Below are positions 1-7,984 of a stretch of DNA of 12,032 nucleotides, one piece after another (the first letter of the stretch is position 1; the number at the start of each line of letters is the position of its first letter). The stretch comes from Actinomycetota bacterium (GTDB lineage Bacteria > Actinomycetota > UBA4738): contig JACDEY010000011.1 of assembly GCA_013816105.1 (NCBI GenBank), forward strand, positions 1-12,032, read 5' to 3'. A program made the translations under genes and the position numbers. The notes under the pieces were generated by a model that worked only from the letters and a program-made list of their open reading frames with translations, was not told where the DNA came from and searched no databases.

Positions 1-1563
1 GGGTGGGTTCGGCGCCGTCTGGGCCTGATTCGAGATGACGGCAACGGCGCTCACACACGTTCCCCTGAACATCCGGCGTGAGGTGGTCTCCCCGGCTCCT
101 ACGACGGCACGAAGGGGACGCACTCGAAGTCCCCTTCCCGTGTCGCAGATCAGGCTGCCCTTGAACGCCCCGCCCGTTGAGGTATTGGTGAGCGTGACGC
201 GGTACGGACCGGTCTCCGGGATGACCACCCAGTTCAGCGAATAGTTGTCCGGGATGCTGCCGCTGAAGCTCCCACCCTGACTCTCGATAGTCCCGTGCGG
301 CTGGGTCTCTCCCGCCCCCGGCTGCACGCCGTCGCCGTTCACGTACTGCGGGCCTTCCTCGAAGCAGTACGGATACACGTACCCGCCCCCGCAGGCCTTG
401 TTGAACTTCACCGCGACGGCGTAGGCGTGGTAGGCCGCTGCCAGGGTGGTCCCCTCGGGAGCAAGGGCGGAGTTCATCGCCTCGAGGTTGCTGCCCTCGT
501 TGCGGCTCGTGATCTCCCAGGACCGCTGCATGACGTCCTCACCGCCACCGGAGATCCCGGCGCCGTATCGCTCGGTCAGCCCCCGCCAGGTGATCCAGTA
601 CGGGTAGGGCGAGTCTTCGTACTCGCCCATGTCGTTCTCGAACGTGGGCCAGAGGTAGTTGTAGTTGTCGTTCGAGTAGTCGTAGACCTCGTCCTCCATC
701 CACGTCGCGCCGCCCTCGACGAAGACCGAGTCTGGCGCGTTCGCCCCGCTCAGCGCGCCGTACCCGAACTGGATCGAGTGGTTGAACTCGTGCGCGGTAG
801 TAGCGTCGAGCGCCCGCTGTGGGGTTCCGGGGAAGTTCGAGTAGTCGTTGTTAAGCCCCATGCACGATGCGTCCGCGTCCTGGTCGTTCCAGGCCGTGTT
901 GGGGTTGTTGCCGACCGGCCCGGCGTACTTCCCGGAGCTCGAGACGAACCCGTACAGGATTGGCGCCATCGTCGGCTCGATCCGGACATGGTACTTCCCA
1001 CCGGGGGGCGGGACCTCGAAGACGGGAGGGGCCGCCCAGCCGAAGTTGTCGACCTCGGTCGTCCAGGACCCCTCCAGCGAGTCGATGTAGTCCTGGATGG
1101 TCAGGCCGCTGTTCCCGCCGATGAGGGTCGCGTCGTACTCGATGTAGAAGTGCGGTGACTGGATCTGATCGGGAAGCGGCGTAGGCGACAGGACGTCGCA
1201 GAAGCTCCCCGGGTCGGGGGTCAGCAGGCGCTCGAGCTCCGCCCGCTCCGGGCCGGCGGGCAGGGTCTGCACCACCCGGCGCAGCTCGAGGAGCCAGACG
1301 GTCCCGTGGAACGGCACATCGCTTCGATAGATGCGGGGCAGGCGGTCCGGGGCGAGCAGCGCGTAGGCGATGTAGAGGTAGCCCCGCTCCCGGGTCAGCG
1401 CCCCCGAGGCGATGGCGCGCTGGATGCGGTCCGGGCTCGAGAGAGCCCCCGAGGCCTCCGAGTCCGGAGCCTGGGACGCGCCGGAGGGCGCCGGAGTCCC
1501 GACGACCCCTACCACGACGAAACTCACGAGAAGCGCGCGCACCAGAACCGTCCGAGCACCCAT
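1..1563 (-). CDS. Secreted zinc metalloprotease, MXAN_6640-like (partial, C-terminus beyond left edge)
   Basis: The frame is open from an ATG at 1563 to base 1 (521 codons, no stop), so the 3' end lies outside the window. The start has an AAAGGA ribosome site 6 bases upstream. Residues 1-30 look like a secretion signal: Arg residues, a hydrophobic core LLVSFVVVGVV, then small residues. The catalytic signature is HEFNH at residues 258-262 (HExxH zinc motif), followed by FVEGGATWMEDE, where Glu283 could be the third zinc ligand as in gluzincins. HEFNHSIQFGY plus a downstream W-M-E-D block is what I know from MXAN_6640-type putative metalloproteases. The C-terminal part from about residue 425 is Gly/Ser/Thr-rich with alternating hydrophobic residues and looks like a beta-sandwich. 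The product is probably exported and acts outside the membrane; its substrate is unknown. It is divergent from mscL. The fold class is fairly sure, the family name less so. Confidence 0.8.
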   Translation of the reverse strand, partial: MGARTVLVRALLVSFVVVGVVGTPAPSGASQAPDSEASGALSSPDRIQRAIASGALTRERGYLYIAYALLAPDRLPRIYRSDVPFHGTVWLLELRRVVQTLPAGPERAELERLLTPDPGSFCDVLSPTPLPDQIQSPHFYIEYDATLIGGNSGLTIQDYIDSLEGSWTTEVDNFGWAAPPVFEVPPPGGKYHVRIEPTMAPILYGFVSSSGKYAGPVGNNPNTAWNDQDADASCMGLNNDYSNFPGTPQRALDATTAHEFNHSIQFGYGALSGANAPDSVFVEGGATWMEDEVYDYSNDNYNYLWPTFENDMGEYEDSPYPYWITWRGLTERYGAGISGGGEDVMQRSWEITSRNEGSNLEAMNSALAPEGTTLAAAYHAYAVAVKFNKACGGGYVYPYCFEEGPQYVNGDGVQPGAGETQPHGTIESQGGSFSGSIPDNYSLNWVVIPETGPYRVTLTNTSTGGAFKGSLICDTGRGLRVRPLRAVVGAGETTSRRMFRGTCVSAVAVISNQAQTAPNPP

Positions 1564-1718
1564 GGCATTTCCTTTCGGCTTCGAGGCCAGCGGGACGCGC
1601 GAAGTCTAGCAACAAAGAACTAGTCCGTCCCGGCCGGCCCGGCCGCGATGGCATCCCACTGGGGCCCTCTTGCAGGCGATGCGACAATCCGGGGTCGACC
1701 TATCGAAAGGAGTCGATC
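1564..1718. promoter_or_regulatory. Divergent intergenic region, metalloprotease / mscL
   Basis: This 155-base spacer must hold the promoters of both divergent genes. It contains the minus-strand ribosome site AAAGGA of the protease and the plus-strand AAAGGAG (1706-1712) of mscL. I see a GC-rich inverted stretch near 1631-1652 (CCGGCCGG followed by CCGGCCG) and two CTAG tetramers flanking an A-rich patch around 1604-1622. I found no convincing -35/-10 pair on either strand. Confidence 0.35.
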
Positions 1719-2120
1719 GTGGTCAGGGAGTTCAAGGAGTTCGTGATGCGCGGGAACCTCGTGGAGCTCGCCGTCGCCTTCGTCCTGGCGCTGGCGTTCG
1801 CGACGGTCATCGAGGCGCTCATCTCCGGGGTCGTCCTGCCGTTGATCGCCGCGATCCTCGGCGAGCCGAACTTCGACGCGCTAACCCTCAGCGTCGGGGA
1901 CGGCGTCGTGAGATACGGGACGTTCCTGACGGCCCTCGTGACGTTCCTGCTGATCGCGCTGGTGCTGTTCTTGATCGTTCGCGCCTACAACCGGATGAGC
2001 CGGACGCGGGAAACCGCAGCGCCCACCACCAAGGGCTGCGAGTTCTGCCTCACCGAGATCCCAGTCGCGGCGACCCGGTGCCCTGCCTGCACCAGCCAAG
2101 TGGAGACACGGCTGGCCTGA
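1719..2120 (+). CDS. mscL: Large-conductance mechanosensitive channel MscL with zinc-ribbon-like tail
   Basis: MscL forms a homopentameric inner-membrane channel that opens under membrane tension and releases solutes on hypo-osmotic shock. The 133-residue product starts at GTG, 6 bases after the ribosome site AAAGGAG. The N-terminus (VREFKEFVMRGNLVELAVAF) is the classic MscL amphipathic helix plus start of TM1. TM1 spans about residues 16-44 and TM2 about 68-90, with a short periplasmic loop that keeps the NFDAL element. Past TM2 the usual short cytoplasmic helix is replaced by a tail with Cys107, Cys110, Cys121 and Cys124, spaced CxxC-x10-CxxC like a small zinc ribbon. Its stop is 32 bases from the convergent cphA stop. 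It looks like a single-gene unit. Identification is very secure; metal binding by the tail is inferred. Confidence 0.95.
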   Translation: MVREFKEFVMRGNLVELAVAFVLALAFATVIEALISGVVLPLIAAILGEPNFDALTLSVGDGVVRYGTFLTALVTFLLIALVLFLIVRAYNRMSRTRETAAPTTKGCEFCLTEIPVAATRCPACTSQVETRLA

Positions 2121-2148
2121 GCAGCGAGCCCAACCCCTACCCCAGGGC

Positions 2149-2162
2149 CGGCCTACAGGCCG
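2149..2162 (-). terminator. Short hairpin at the end of cphA
   Basis: A perfect 6-base-pair inverted repeat, CGGCCT and AGGCCG around a 2-base centre, spans the cphA stop codon between the convergent ends of mscL and cphA. There is no T-tract on either side, so an intrinsic terminator is doubtful; it could only assist transcript ending or stability. Confidence 0.25.
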
Positions 2163-5008
2163 ACGCCGAACTCGATCAGGTCCGGGTCCCCGCTGATGGC
2201 CTCGAGCTGCCCGTCGCCCTCCTCCGGCCGCATGACGTTGGGCTGCGCGAGCGACCGGCGGGCCTCGAGCTCCTTCCAGACCTCCGTCGCGTAGTCCACG
2301 CAGAGGAGCACGAGGTCACCGGGGCGGCTTCGGTCCAGCGCCCGCCGGGTGGCCTCCATCTCGTCGAGGACGATCTCGACGCTTCCCACCCGGTGCCCGC
2401 CACGAATGGCCTCCTGGACGCCCTCGAAGACCTGTTCCGCCACCTCTCCGCGCTTGCGGCCCCTCGGGTTCGCGTCCTCCCGGATGATGATCTCGTCGAA
2501 ATATCGGGCGGCGACCTTACCGAGCTCGCGCATGTCCTCGTTCCGCCGGTCCCCCGGCGTGGCGACGACCGCGACGCGAAGGTTCGCGGACCACGACGCC
2601 GCACCGGGCGGGGCGAAGGCCGGCGTGTTGGAGGTCATCCGCTCGACGAAGTCGCCCACTGTCTCCAGGCCATGGGCGTTGTGCGCGTAGTCGACCAATA
2701 CCTTGACTCCGTTTAGCTCGAAGAGGTTCAGGCGGCCGGGCGCCTGGTAGATCGAGGTGTTGAAGGTCCGAAGGCCCTGGCGGATGTCGTGCAGATGTGC
2801 GCCGGCGGCGTGGGCCGCGGCGGCGGCCGCGAGGGCGTTCTGCACCATCATGCGTGCGCGACCCTCGAAGGTGGACGGGAGCTGATGGACCCAGCCGATC
2901 GGCATCGTGCGACGCCCCCATCGGATCACCATCATCTCGCCGAGTGAGCCCTTCTGGACCACGACTGCCTTGTTTCCACGACCGACCCATCGCTCGACGA
3001 GCTCGTTGTCCTCCCGAAGGGAGAACAGGATCACCGATCCGGAGCAGTGCCTGCGCATCTCGGCGACGAGCGGGTCGTCGGCGTTCAACACGGCCACCCC
3101 GCTCCGGGGCACCGCCTCGACCACCACCCGCTTGACGGCGGCGAGCTGCTCCACCGTGTGCACGTCCTTGAGGCCCAGGTGGTCGCCGGTGACGTTCGTA
3201 ACGACGGCGACGTCGTTGCGGCCGTACCCGAGCCCCTCCCGGAGGATCCCGCCGCGGGCCACCTCGAAGACGGCGAAGTCGATGCGCGGGTTCTGCAGCA
3301 CCATCTGCGACGACTTCGGCCCGCTCGCGTCGGCGCGCTTCACCAGCCGGTCGTCGATGTAGATCCCGTCGGTGGACGTCATGCCGACCCTGAAGCCCAT
3401 CCCCTTCATGATGTGGGCGATCATCCGGACGGTGGTCGTCTTCCCGTTCGATCCGGTGACCCCGATGATCGGGATCCGGGCCGGCGTCCCCGGAGGGAAG
3501 AGAAGGTCGATCACCGGCTTGGCGACATACTGGGACTCGCCCTCGGTGGGATGAGTGTGCATGCGAAATCCTGGAGCGGCGTTGACCTCGACGATGGCCC
3601 CTCCGGCTTCGCGAACCGGCTGAGAGATGTCGGGAGCGAGGAAGTCGATGCCGGCGACGTCGAGTCCCACCACACGCGCCGCCTCCTCGGCGATCTCCAC
3701 GTTGTCCTCGTGTGCCTCCCACGTCCGATCGATCGAGCTGCCGCCGGTGGACATGTTGCCGGTCGCCACGAGCTTGACGACCGCTCCCTTGGGGGCGACG
3801 TCGTCCAGGCCGAACCCCTGCCTTCGTACGAGCCCCTCGGCCTCCTCGTCGATCACGATGCGCGTGAGGACCTTCTCGTGCCCGATGCCCCTGCGCGGAT
3901 CCAGGTTCGTGATGTCGACGAGCTCGCGGACCGTGTGCTCGCCGTCGCCTACGACGTGTGCCGGAACGCGCTGCGCCACCGCCACCATGTGCCCGGCGAC
4001 CACGAGCACCCGGTAATCGTTCCCGGTCACGTGGCGCTCAACGAGGACGACCCCTCCGCGCGCCTCGGCCATCGCCCGGCGAAAGGCCGCGCGAACCGAC
4101 TCCTCGTTTCGGAGGTCCAGGCCCACGCCGCGGCCGTGGTTCCCGTCCAGCGGTTTCGTGACGACCGGATACCCGATGCGCCGAGCGGCGGCGACCGCCT
4201 CCTCATCGGATCGAACGACCTCGCCTCGCGGCACTGGGAGCCCGGCGGCGGCCAGGAGGCTCGTGGTCAACTTCTTGTCCCCAGCGATGTCGACGGCCAG
4301 CGCAGACGTCACCGACGTCATGGTCGCCCGGATCCGCTGCTGGTACTTCCCCTGGCCGAGCTGGACCAGCGACTGCTCGTTGAGGCGCATGACGGGGATG
4401 TCCCTGCTGGCCGCCTCGTCCAGGATCGCCTGCGTCGACGGCCCGAAGGCAACACGCTCGGCAAGACGGATCAGACTCTCCAGCGCGACGAGGAAGTCGA
4501 AGTCCGGATCCGGTTCGACGAGGTGATTCACAAGCCGAACGGCAAGGGTCCCGGCCGCGAGGCCGACCCGCTCCTCGCTGTAGCCGAATATCACGTTGTA
4601 CTGGCCGGGCTTTCCGGCGCTGCGAGTCTTGCCCCGGGGGATATGCGCGCCCGATTCCCGCTGCAGCTCCAGGGCCACGTGCTCGGCCACATGCCCGAGC
4701 CACGTGCCATCCTTCAACCGCTCCACGAGGCCGCCCGGCCTGCCGAGGGAGCACGAGTGATCCTTCAGGCCGGGCAGGAGGTCGAGGAGCATCTCGCTGA
4801 ACTTCGGCAGGGTGTTCGAGGGCCAGTGCTCGAGGGACCCGAGGTCCACGAGCATGCGGATCGCGGGGTCGTAGGACCAGTAGTTCGGGCCGCGAAAGAC
4901 CTGGGTCTGCACGATCCTCAGATCGGCGCTGGCCGGAGGCTTTCCGGCGGCTCCCTCTGTCTTCGCTCGCTCGCGATCGACCCTCCGGCCGGTTCGAGAC
5001 GTGCTCAC
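2153..5008 (-). CDS. cphA: Cyanophycin synthetase (CphA1-type)
   Basis: CphA polymerises L-Asp and L-Arg, with two ATP-dependent ligations per unit, into the insoluble storage polymer cyanophycin in the cytoplasm. The 951-residue product has the full three-domain layout. The N domain starts near residue 30 (RIVQTQVFRGPNYWS) and carries GHVAEHVALELQ at 105-116. The ATP-grasp domain (about 220-500) has KPLDGNHGRGVG at 285-296 and EVNAAPGFRMHTHPTEG at 474-490. The Mur-ligase-like domain (about 510-951) has the P-loop GVTGSNGKTTT at 516-526, YAHNAHGL at 774-781 and REDANPRGRKRGEV at 843-856. Both ATP sites are intact, which argues for CphA1 rather than dipeptide-using CphA2. The GTG start overlaps the cphB stop as GTGA, with AGGAGGAGG 7 bases upstream, implying translational coupling. 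About 29 residues precede the usual family start. Identity is very secure. Confidence 0.96.
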   Translation of the reverse strand: MSTSRTGRRVDRERAKTEGAAGKPPASADLRIVQTQVFRGPNYWSYDPAIRMLVDLGSLEHWPSNTLPKFSEMLLDLLPGLKDHSCSLGRPGGLVERLKDGTWLGHVAEHVALELQRESGAHIPRGKTRSAGKPGQYNVIFGYSEERVGLAAGTLAVRLVNHLVEPDPDFDFLVALESLIRLAERVAFGPSTQAILDEAASRDIPVMRLNEQSLVQLGQGKYQQRIRATMTSVTSALAVDIAGDKKLTTSLLAAAGLPVPRGEVVRSDEEAVAAARRIGYPVVTKPLDGNHGRGVGLDLRNEESVRAAFRRAMAEARGGVVLVERHVTGNDYRVLVVAGHMVAVAQRVPAHVVGDGEHTVRELVDITNLDPRRGIGHEKVLTRIVIDEEAEGLVRRQGFGLDDVAPKGAVVKLVATGNMSTGGSSIDRTWEAHEDNVEIAEEAARVVGLDVAGIDFLAPDISQPVREAGGAIVEVNAAPGFRMHTHPTEGESQYVAKPVIDLLFPPGTPARIPIIGVTGSNGKTTTVRMIAHIMKGMGFRVGMTSTDGIYIDDRLVKRADASGPKSSQMVLQNPRIDFAVFEVARGGILREGLGYGRNDVAVVTNVTGDHLGLKDVHTVEQLAAVKRVVVEAVPRSGVAVLNADDPLVAEMRRHCSGSVILFSLREDNELVERWVGRGNKAVVVQKGSLGEMMVIRWGRRTMPIGWVHQLPSTFEGRARMMVQNALAAAAAAHAAGAHLHDIRQGLRTFNTSIYQAPGRLNLFELNGVKVLVDYAHNAHGLETVGDFVERMTSNTPAFAPPGAASWSANLRVAVVATPGDRRNEDMRELGKVAARYFDEIIIREDANPRGRKRGEVAEQVFEGVQEAIRGGHRVGSVEIVLDEMEATRRALDRSRPGDLVLLCVDYATEVWKELEARRSLAQPNVMRPEEGDGQLEAISGDPDLIEFGVGL

Positions 5009-5997
5009 TCGGACGCCTCCTCCTCGTCCTTTCGGCGTCGCTTCCGTTCGACGACGAAGCTATCGGCTCCCTCCGCCGCCACCGCTCGAGCCAGCCGGTG
5101 CAACCGCTTCCCCGCCGACTCGGCCAGCCGGCGACCCCGGTCGCTCACCTCCGACAGGTGCGGCAGCAGGGAGCGAGAGTCGAGGTCGAACCGAAATCCG
5201 GAGGGAAGGGAGTGCAGTATGGCTCCCGAGACCATCATTGGGCGGTGGCCCTTCGCCTGGAAGGCGTCGGTCACCATGAGCGAGCCGTCCACGATCGTGA
5301 TGGCCCCGCGCCCGATGACTTCCAGGCTGTTGTCGTGGTGGACCACCGCCGCCGTGTCTTCATCGAGCCCGAGGCCCAGCAGAGAGGGGGACTGAGCCAC
5401 CACAGACAGCAGCCGGCCGAGCCGGGTGCGCTGTTCGAAGTGCTGGTCCACGACGATCCCCTGAAGGAGCCCGAGCCCCGCCGACATCTGGGCCATCCGA
5501 TGCTTCGGCGTCGCGCCGGATGCCCCGAACGCCATCATGTGGGAGCTGACCGCGCTCGCCCCGGCGGAGGTCCCGGCGACGACGGCCCCTCTGAGATGCG
5601 CGTCGACGATCGCCTGACCGAGACGGGTCCCACCGACGACGAGCGACAGCCTGAGCTGATTGCCGCCGGTGAGGAAGATCCCGGTGGCGCCCTCCAGCGC
5701 CATGGCGATGTCGAGATCGTTGGCCTGGTCCCGCGTGAGCGGCCGCAGGCCCGTGACTCGAGCCACTCCCATACCGCGCAGCAACAGGCGATAGAGGTCC
5801 GTCGCCTCCTCGCCCAGGCTGGATGCGGTGCTGACCACGACGACGGACGCCCCTGAACCGCCGGCGAGCTTCACGAAGCGGGCGAGGATGATCTTGTCCT
5901 TGAGCTTGTCCTCGGCGCCCCCAATGATCATCACTGGGCCCCTCTGGGGCGGCGCGGGAGCGACCGACGCGCGCGGCGGGCGGCTTCGAGCTGACAT
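5005..5997 (-). CDS. cphB: Cyanophycinase (S51 serine peptidase family)
   Basis: Cyanophycinase is a cytoplasmic exo-peptidase that releases beta-Asp-Arg dipeptides from cyanophycin, the first step in using the reserve. The 330-residue product has the family marks in order: MIIGGAEDK at 23-31, LTGGNQ at 109-114, the nucleophile elbow GTSAGAS at 142-148 with Ser144, MSAGLGLLQG at 171-180, DQHFEQRTR at 184-192 with the candidate catalytic His186, and GLDEDTA at 210-216. The C-terminus (ERKRRRKDEEEASE) is highly charged. It overlaps cphA by 4 bases, so both are made from one message. The ATG at 5997 has no clear ribosome site. The internal ATG at 5931 (Met23) sits 7 bases after AGAGGGG and right at the conserved core, so the 22-residue Pro/Arg/Ala leader may not be translated. 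Function is secure, start uncertain. Confidence 0.94.
   Translation of the reverse strand: MSARSRPPRASVAPAPPQRGPVMIIGGAEDKLKDKIILARFVKLAGGSGASVVVVSTASSLGEEATDLYRLLLRGMGVARVTGLRPLTRDQANDLDIAMALEGATGIFLTGGNQLRLSLVVGGTRLGQAIVDAHLRGAVVAGTSAGASAVSSHMMAFGASGATPKHRMAQMSAGLGLLQGIVVDQHFEQRTRLGRLLSVVAQSPSLLGLGLDEDTAAVVHHDNSLEVIGRGAITIVDGSLMVTDAFQAKGHRPMMVSGAILHSLPSGFRFDLDSRSLLPHLSEVSDRGRRLAESAGKRLHRLARAVAAEGADSFVVERKRRRKDEEEASE
5016..5024 (-). promoter_or_regulatory. Ribosome binding site of cphA inside cphB
   Basis: The minus strand reads AGGAGGAGG, then 7 bases, then GTG at 5008. The site lies in the Glu-rich C-terminal codons of cphB and fixes the GTG start of cphA, although this adds about 29 residues before the conserved core. 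Confidence 0.75.
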
Positions 5998-6055
5998 GCG
6001 AGCCAGTTTACCCGAGCGCTCTACCGGTCCTCTCGAGCCCGTTCGTTCGGTCAGA

Positions 6056-7984
6056 TCAGGCGGAACTCTTCAGGTACCGAAGCAGCCCACCCTCGAGCAG
6101 CAACTGTCGCTCGAGGGCGGTGAAGGAATGCCGGCCCTCGAACCGCTGGCCGTCCACCTCCACCGTCAGCGTCCGCTCGGCCTCGGCGATGTCCCGACGT
6201 ATGCGTGGAAGGCGCCACGTCCCTCCCACCACCGCCTTCGCGTAGAGGTCGTCCCCGATCAGCACGGGCACGATGCCGTTGTTGATGAGGTTCCTCCTGT
6301 GGATCCGGTGGAACGCTTTCGCGAAGACCGCGCGGACCCCAAGCTGTAGCGGGGCGAGCGCGGCGTGCTCTCGGCTGGACCCCTGACCGTAGTTGTCGCC
6401 GGCAACGATGAACCCGCCGCCCCATTCCTTCGCCCGCCCGACGAATGCCGGGTCCTCCTTGCGGAAGCAGTACTCCGAGATGGCCGGGATGTTCGAACGC
6501 TCCTGCATGACCAGGACGCCGTCGGGAGACATCGACCCGGTCGAGATGTCGTCGCCGAGGACGATCAGCACCCTGCCCTCCAGCGAGTCGGCGAGGTCGG
6601 GCGGAACCGGGGGCGGCGAGATGTTGCGCCCCCGGAGGATGGTGACCTTCGCGGCCGCCTCGGGAGGCAGGGGAAGGATCAGCATGGCGTCCTCGATCAT
6701 CGGCTTCGGTGCCGACACGTCCGGGAAATCCATGTCGAGGTCGCGAGGGTCGGTGATCTCCCCCTTCAGCGCTGACGCTCCCGCCACGGCCGGAGACGCC
6801 AGGTACACCTTGTCCCTGACCGTGCCGCTGCGTCCGGGGAAGTTCCGGTTCATCGTTCGAACCGAGGGCACGTCCTCCGGAGGCGCCTGCCCCATCCCGA
6901 CGCACGGCCCGCACGCCGGCTCCAGGATGCGCGCGCCCGCGACCACGTAGTCGGCCAGCACACCCGTCTGGGTGATCGTGCGAAGCACCTGCCGGGAGCC
7001 CGGCGATACCGTCATGTCGAGGTCGGGGTGGACCCCGGCCTCCTTGACGATCGCGGCCGGGATCGCGAGGTCCTCGTAGCTCGAGTTCACGCTCGATCCC
7101 ACGCACACCTGCGCCACCTTCGTCCCGGCCACCTCGCGCACCGGCACCACCCTGTCTGGGTTCGACGGCAGCGCGATCAGGGGCTCGAGCGTCGCGAGGT
7201 CGATCACCATCTCCTCGTCCCACGCGCACCCAGGATCTGGAAGCAGCTCCCGGAAATCCTCGGGCCGCTCCTGGTCCTCCGCCAGGAAGCGGCGGCACTC
7301 CTTGTCGCCGGGGAACAACCCGGCGGTCGCCCCGAGCTCCAGGATCATGTTGCACACCGTCGCCCTCTCGGTGGCGCTCAAGGTGGCCACGCCCGGGCCG
7401 TCGAACTCGTACGCCTTGTTGATCCCGCCCTTCACGGTCAGCCGCCGCAGCATCTCCAGGATGAGGTCCTTCGCCGACACCCACGGCTGCAGCTCGTTCT
7501 CCAGCACGACGCGCACGATGGACGGGCACTCCAGCTCGAACGGGTGGCCGGCCATCGCGACGGCCGCGTCCATCCCCCCGATTCCTAGCGCGAACGAGCC
7601 GAGGGCCCCCGCTGTGGTGGTGTGCGAGTCCGACCCCACGAGGGTGGCGTAAGGCTTCGCGAAGCGCTCGAGGTGCACGTAGTGGCAGATGCCGTTGCCG
7701 GGTCGCGAGAACACGGCCCCGTACCGGGCCGCCATCGTCTGCAGGAAGAAGTGGTCCTCGGGGTTCTTGTAGTCGAGCTGGATCATGTTGTGATCGACGT
7801 ACTGCACCACCAGCGGGACCTGCACACGGTCCTTCTCGAGTTGCTCGAACTCCATCCACGCCATCGTCCCGGTCGCGTCCTGGAGGAGCACCTGGTCGAT
7901 GCGATAGGCGATTGGCGATCCCGCCTCGAGCCTGCCCCTAACCAGGTGTTCGGACAGGGTCTTCTGGACGATGTTCTCAGGCAT
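6056..7984 (-). CDS. acn: Aconitate hydratase, Aquifex-type single chain
   Basis: Aconitase interconverts citrate and isocitrate through cis-aconitate in the TCA cycle, using a [4Fe-4S] cluster. At 642 residues this is the short, single-chain form, shorter than AcnA or AcnB. Family motifs in order: DHN at 64-66, GSDSHTTTAG at 117-126, EPACGPCVG at 355-363 with cluster cysteines 358 and 361, and the swivel-domain loop GDNYGQGSSREHAAL at 529-543 with the candidate catalytic Ser537 and Arg538. The first cluster signature is unusual: canonical GSCTNSS is GSSVNSS here (296-302), so Ser298 replaces the cysteine, with Cys294 four residues earlier. The related 3-isopropylmalate dehydratase is less likely because both halves are fused and the length fits aconitase. 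The ATG lies 7 bases after AAGGAG and inside the last codons of the doc gene (8-base overlap). cphB follows after 58 bases. Confidence 0.92.
   Translation of the reverse strand: MPENIVQKTLSEHLVRGRLEAGSPIAYRIDQVLLQDATGTMAWMEFEQLEKDRVQVPLVVQYVDHNMIQLDYKNPEDHFFLQTMAARYGAVFSRPGNGICHYVHLERFAKPYATLVGSDSHTTTAGALGSFALGIGGMDAAVAMAGHPFELECPSIVRVVLENELQPWVSAKDLILEMLRRLTVKGGINKAYEFDGPGVATLSATERATVCNMILELGATAGLFPGDKECRRFLAEDQERPEDFRELLPDPGCAWDEEMVIDLATLEPLIALPSNPDRVVPVREVAGTKVAQVCVGSSVNSSYEDLAIPAAIVKEAGVHPDLDMTVSPGSRQVLRTITQTGVLADYVVAGARILEPACGPCVGMGQAPPEDVPSVRTMNRNFPGRSGTVRDKVYLASPAVAGASALKGEITDPRDLDMDFPDVSAPKPMIEDAMLILPLPPEAAAKVTILRGRNISPPPVPPDLADSLEGRVLIVLGDDISTGSMSPDGVLVMQERSNIPAISEYCFRKEDPAFVGRAKEWGGGFIVAGDNYGQGSSREHAALAPLQLGVRAVFAKAFHRIHRRNLINNGIVPVLIGDDLYAKAVVGGTWRLPRIRRDIAEAERTLTVEVDGQRFEGRHSFTALERQLLLEGGLLRYLKSSA

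Noticed and set aside
851..1687. Minus-strand frame of 278 codons over the metalloprotease N-terminus.
   Set aside because: It is offset from the frame with the signal peptide and HEFNH, is Arg/Gly/Pro-rich, and has no motif.
3047..5395. Plus-strand open frame of 782 codons opposite cphA and cphB.
   Set aside because: It mirrors two conserved genes, its product is low in hydrophobic order and rich in Arg, Asp, Val and His with no known motif, and long antisense frames are expected in high-GC DNA.
5998..6055. Possible terminator or promoter between acn and cphB.
   Set aside because: No hairpin with T-tract and no clear -35/-10 pair could be seen in these 58 bases.
6051..7859. Minus-strand open frame of 602 codons within the aconitase region, in another frame.
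   Set aside because: The overlapping frame encodes all aconitase motifs; this product is a Gly/Arg/Pro-rich shadow.
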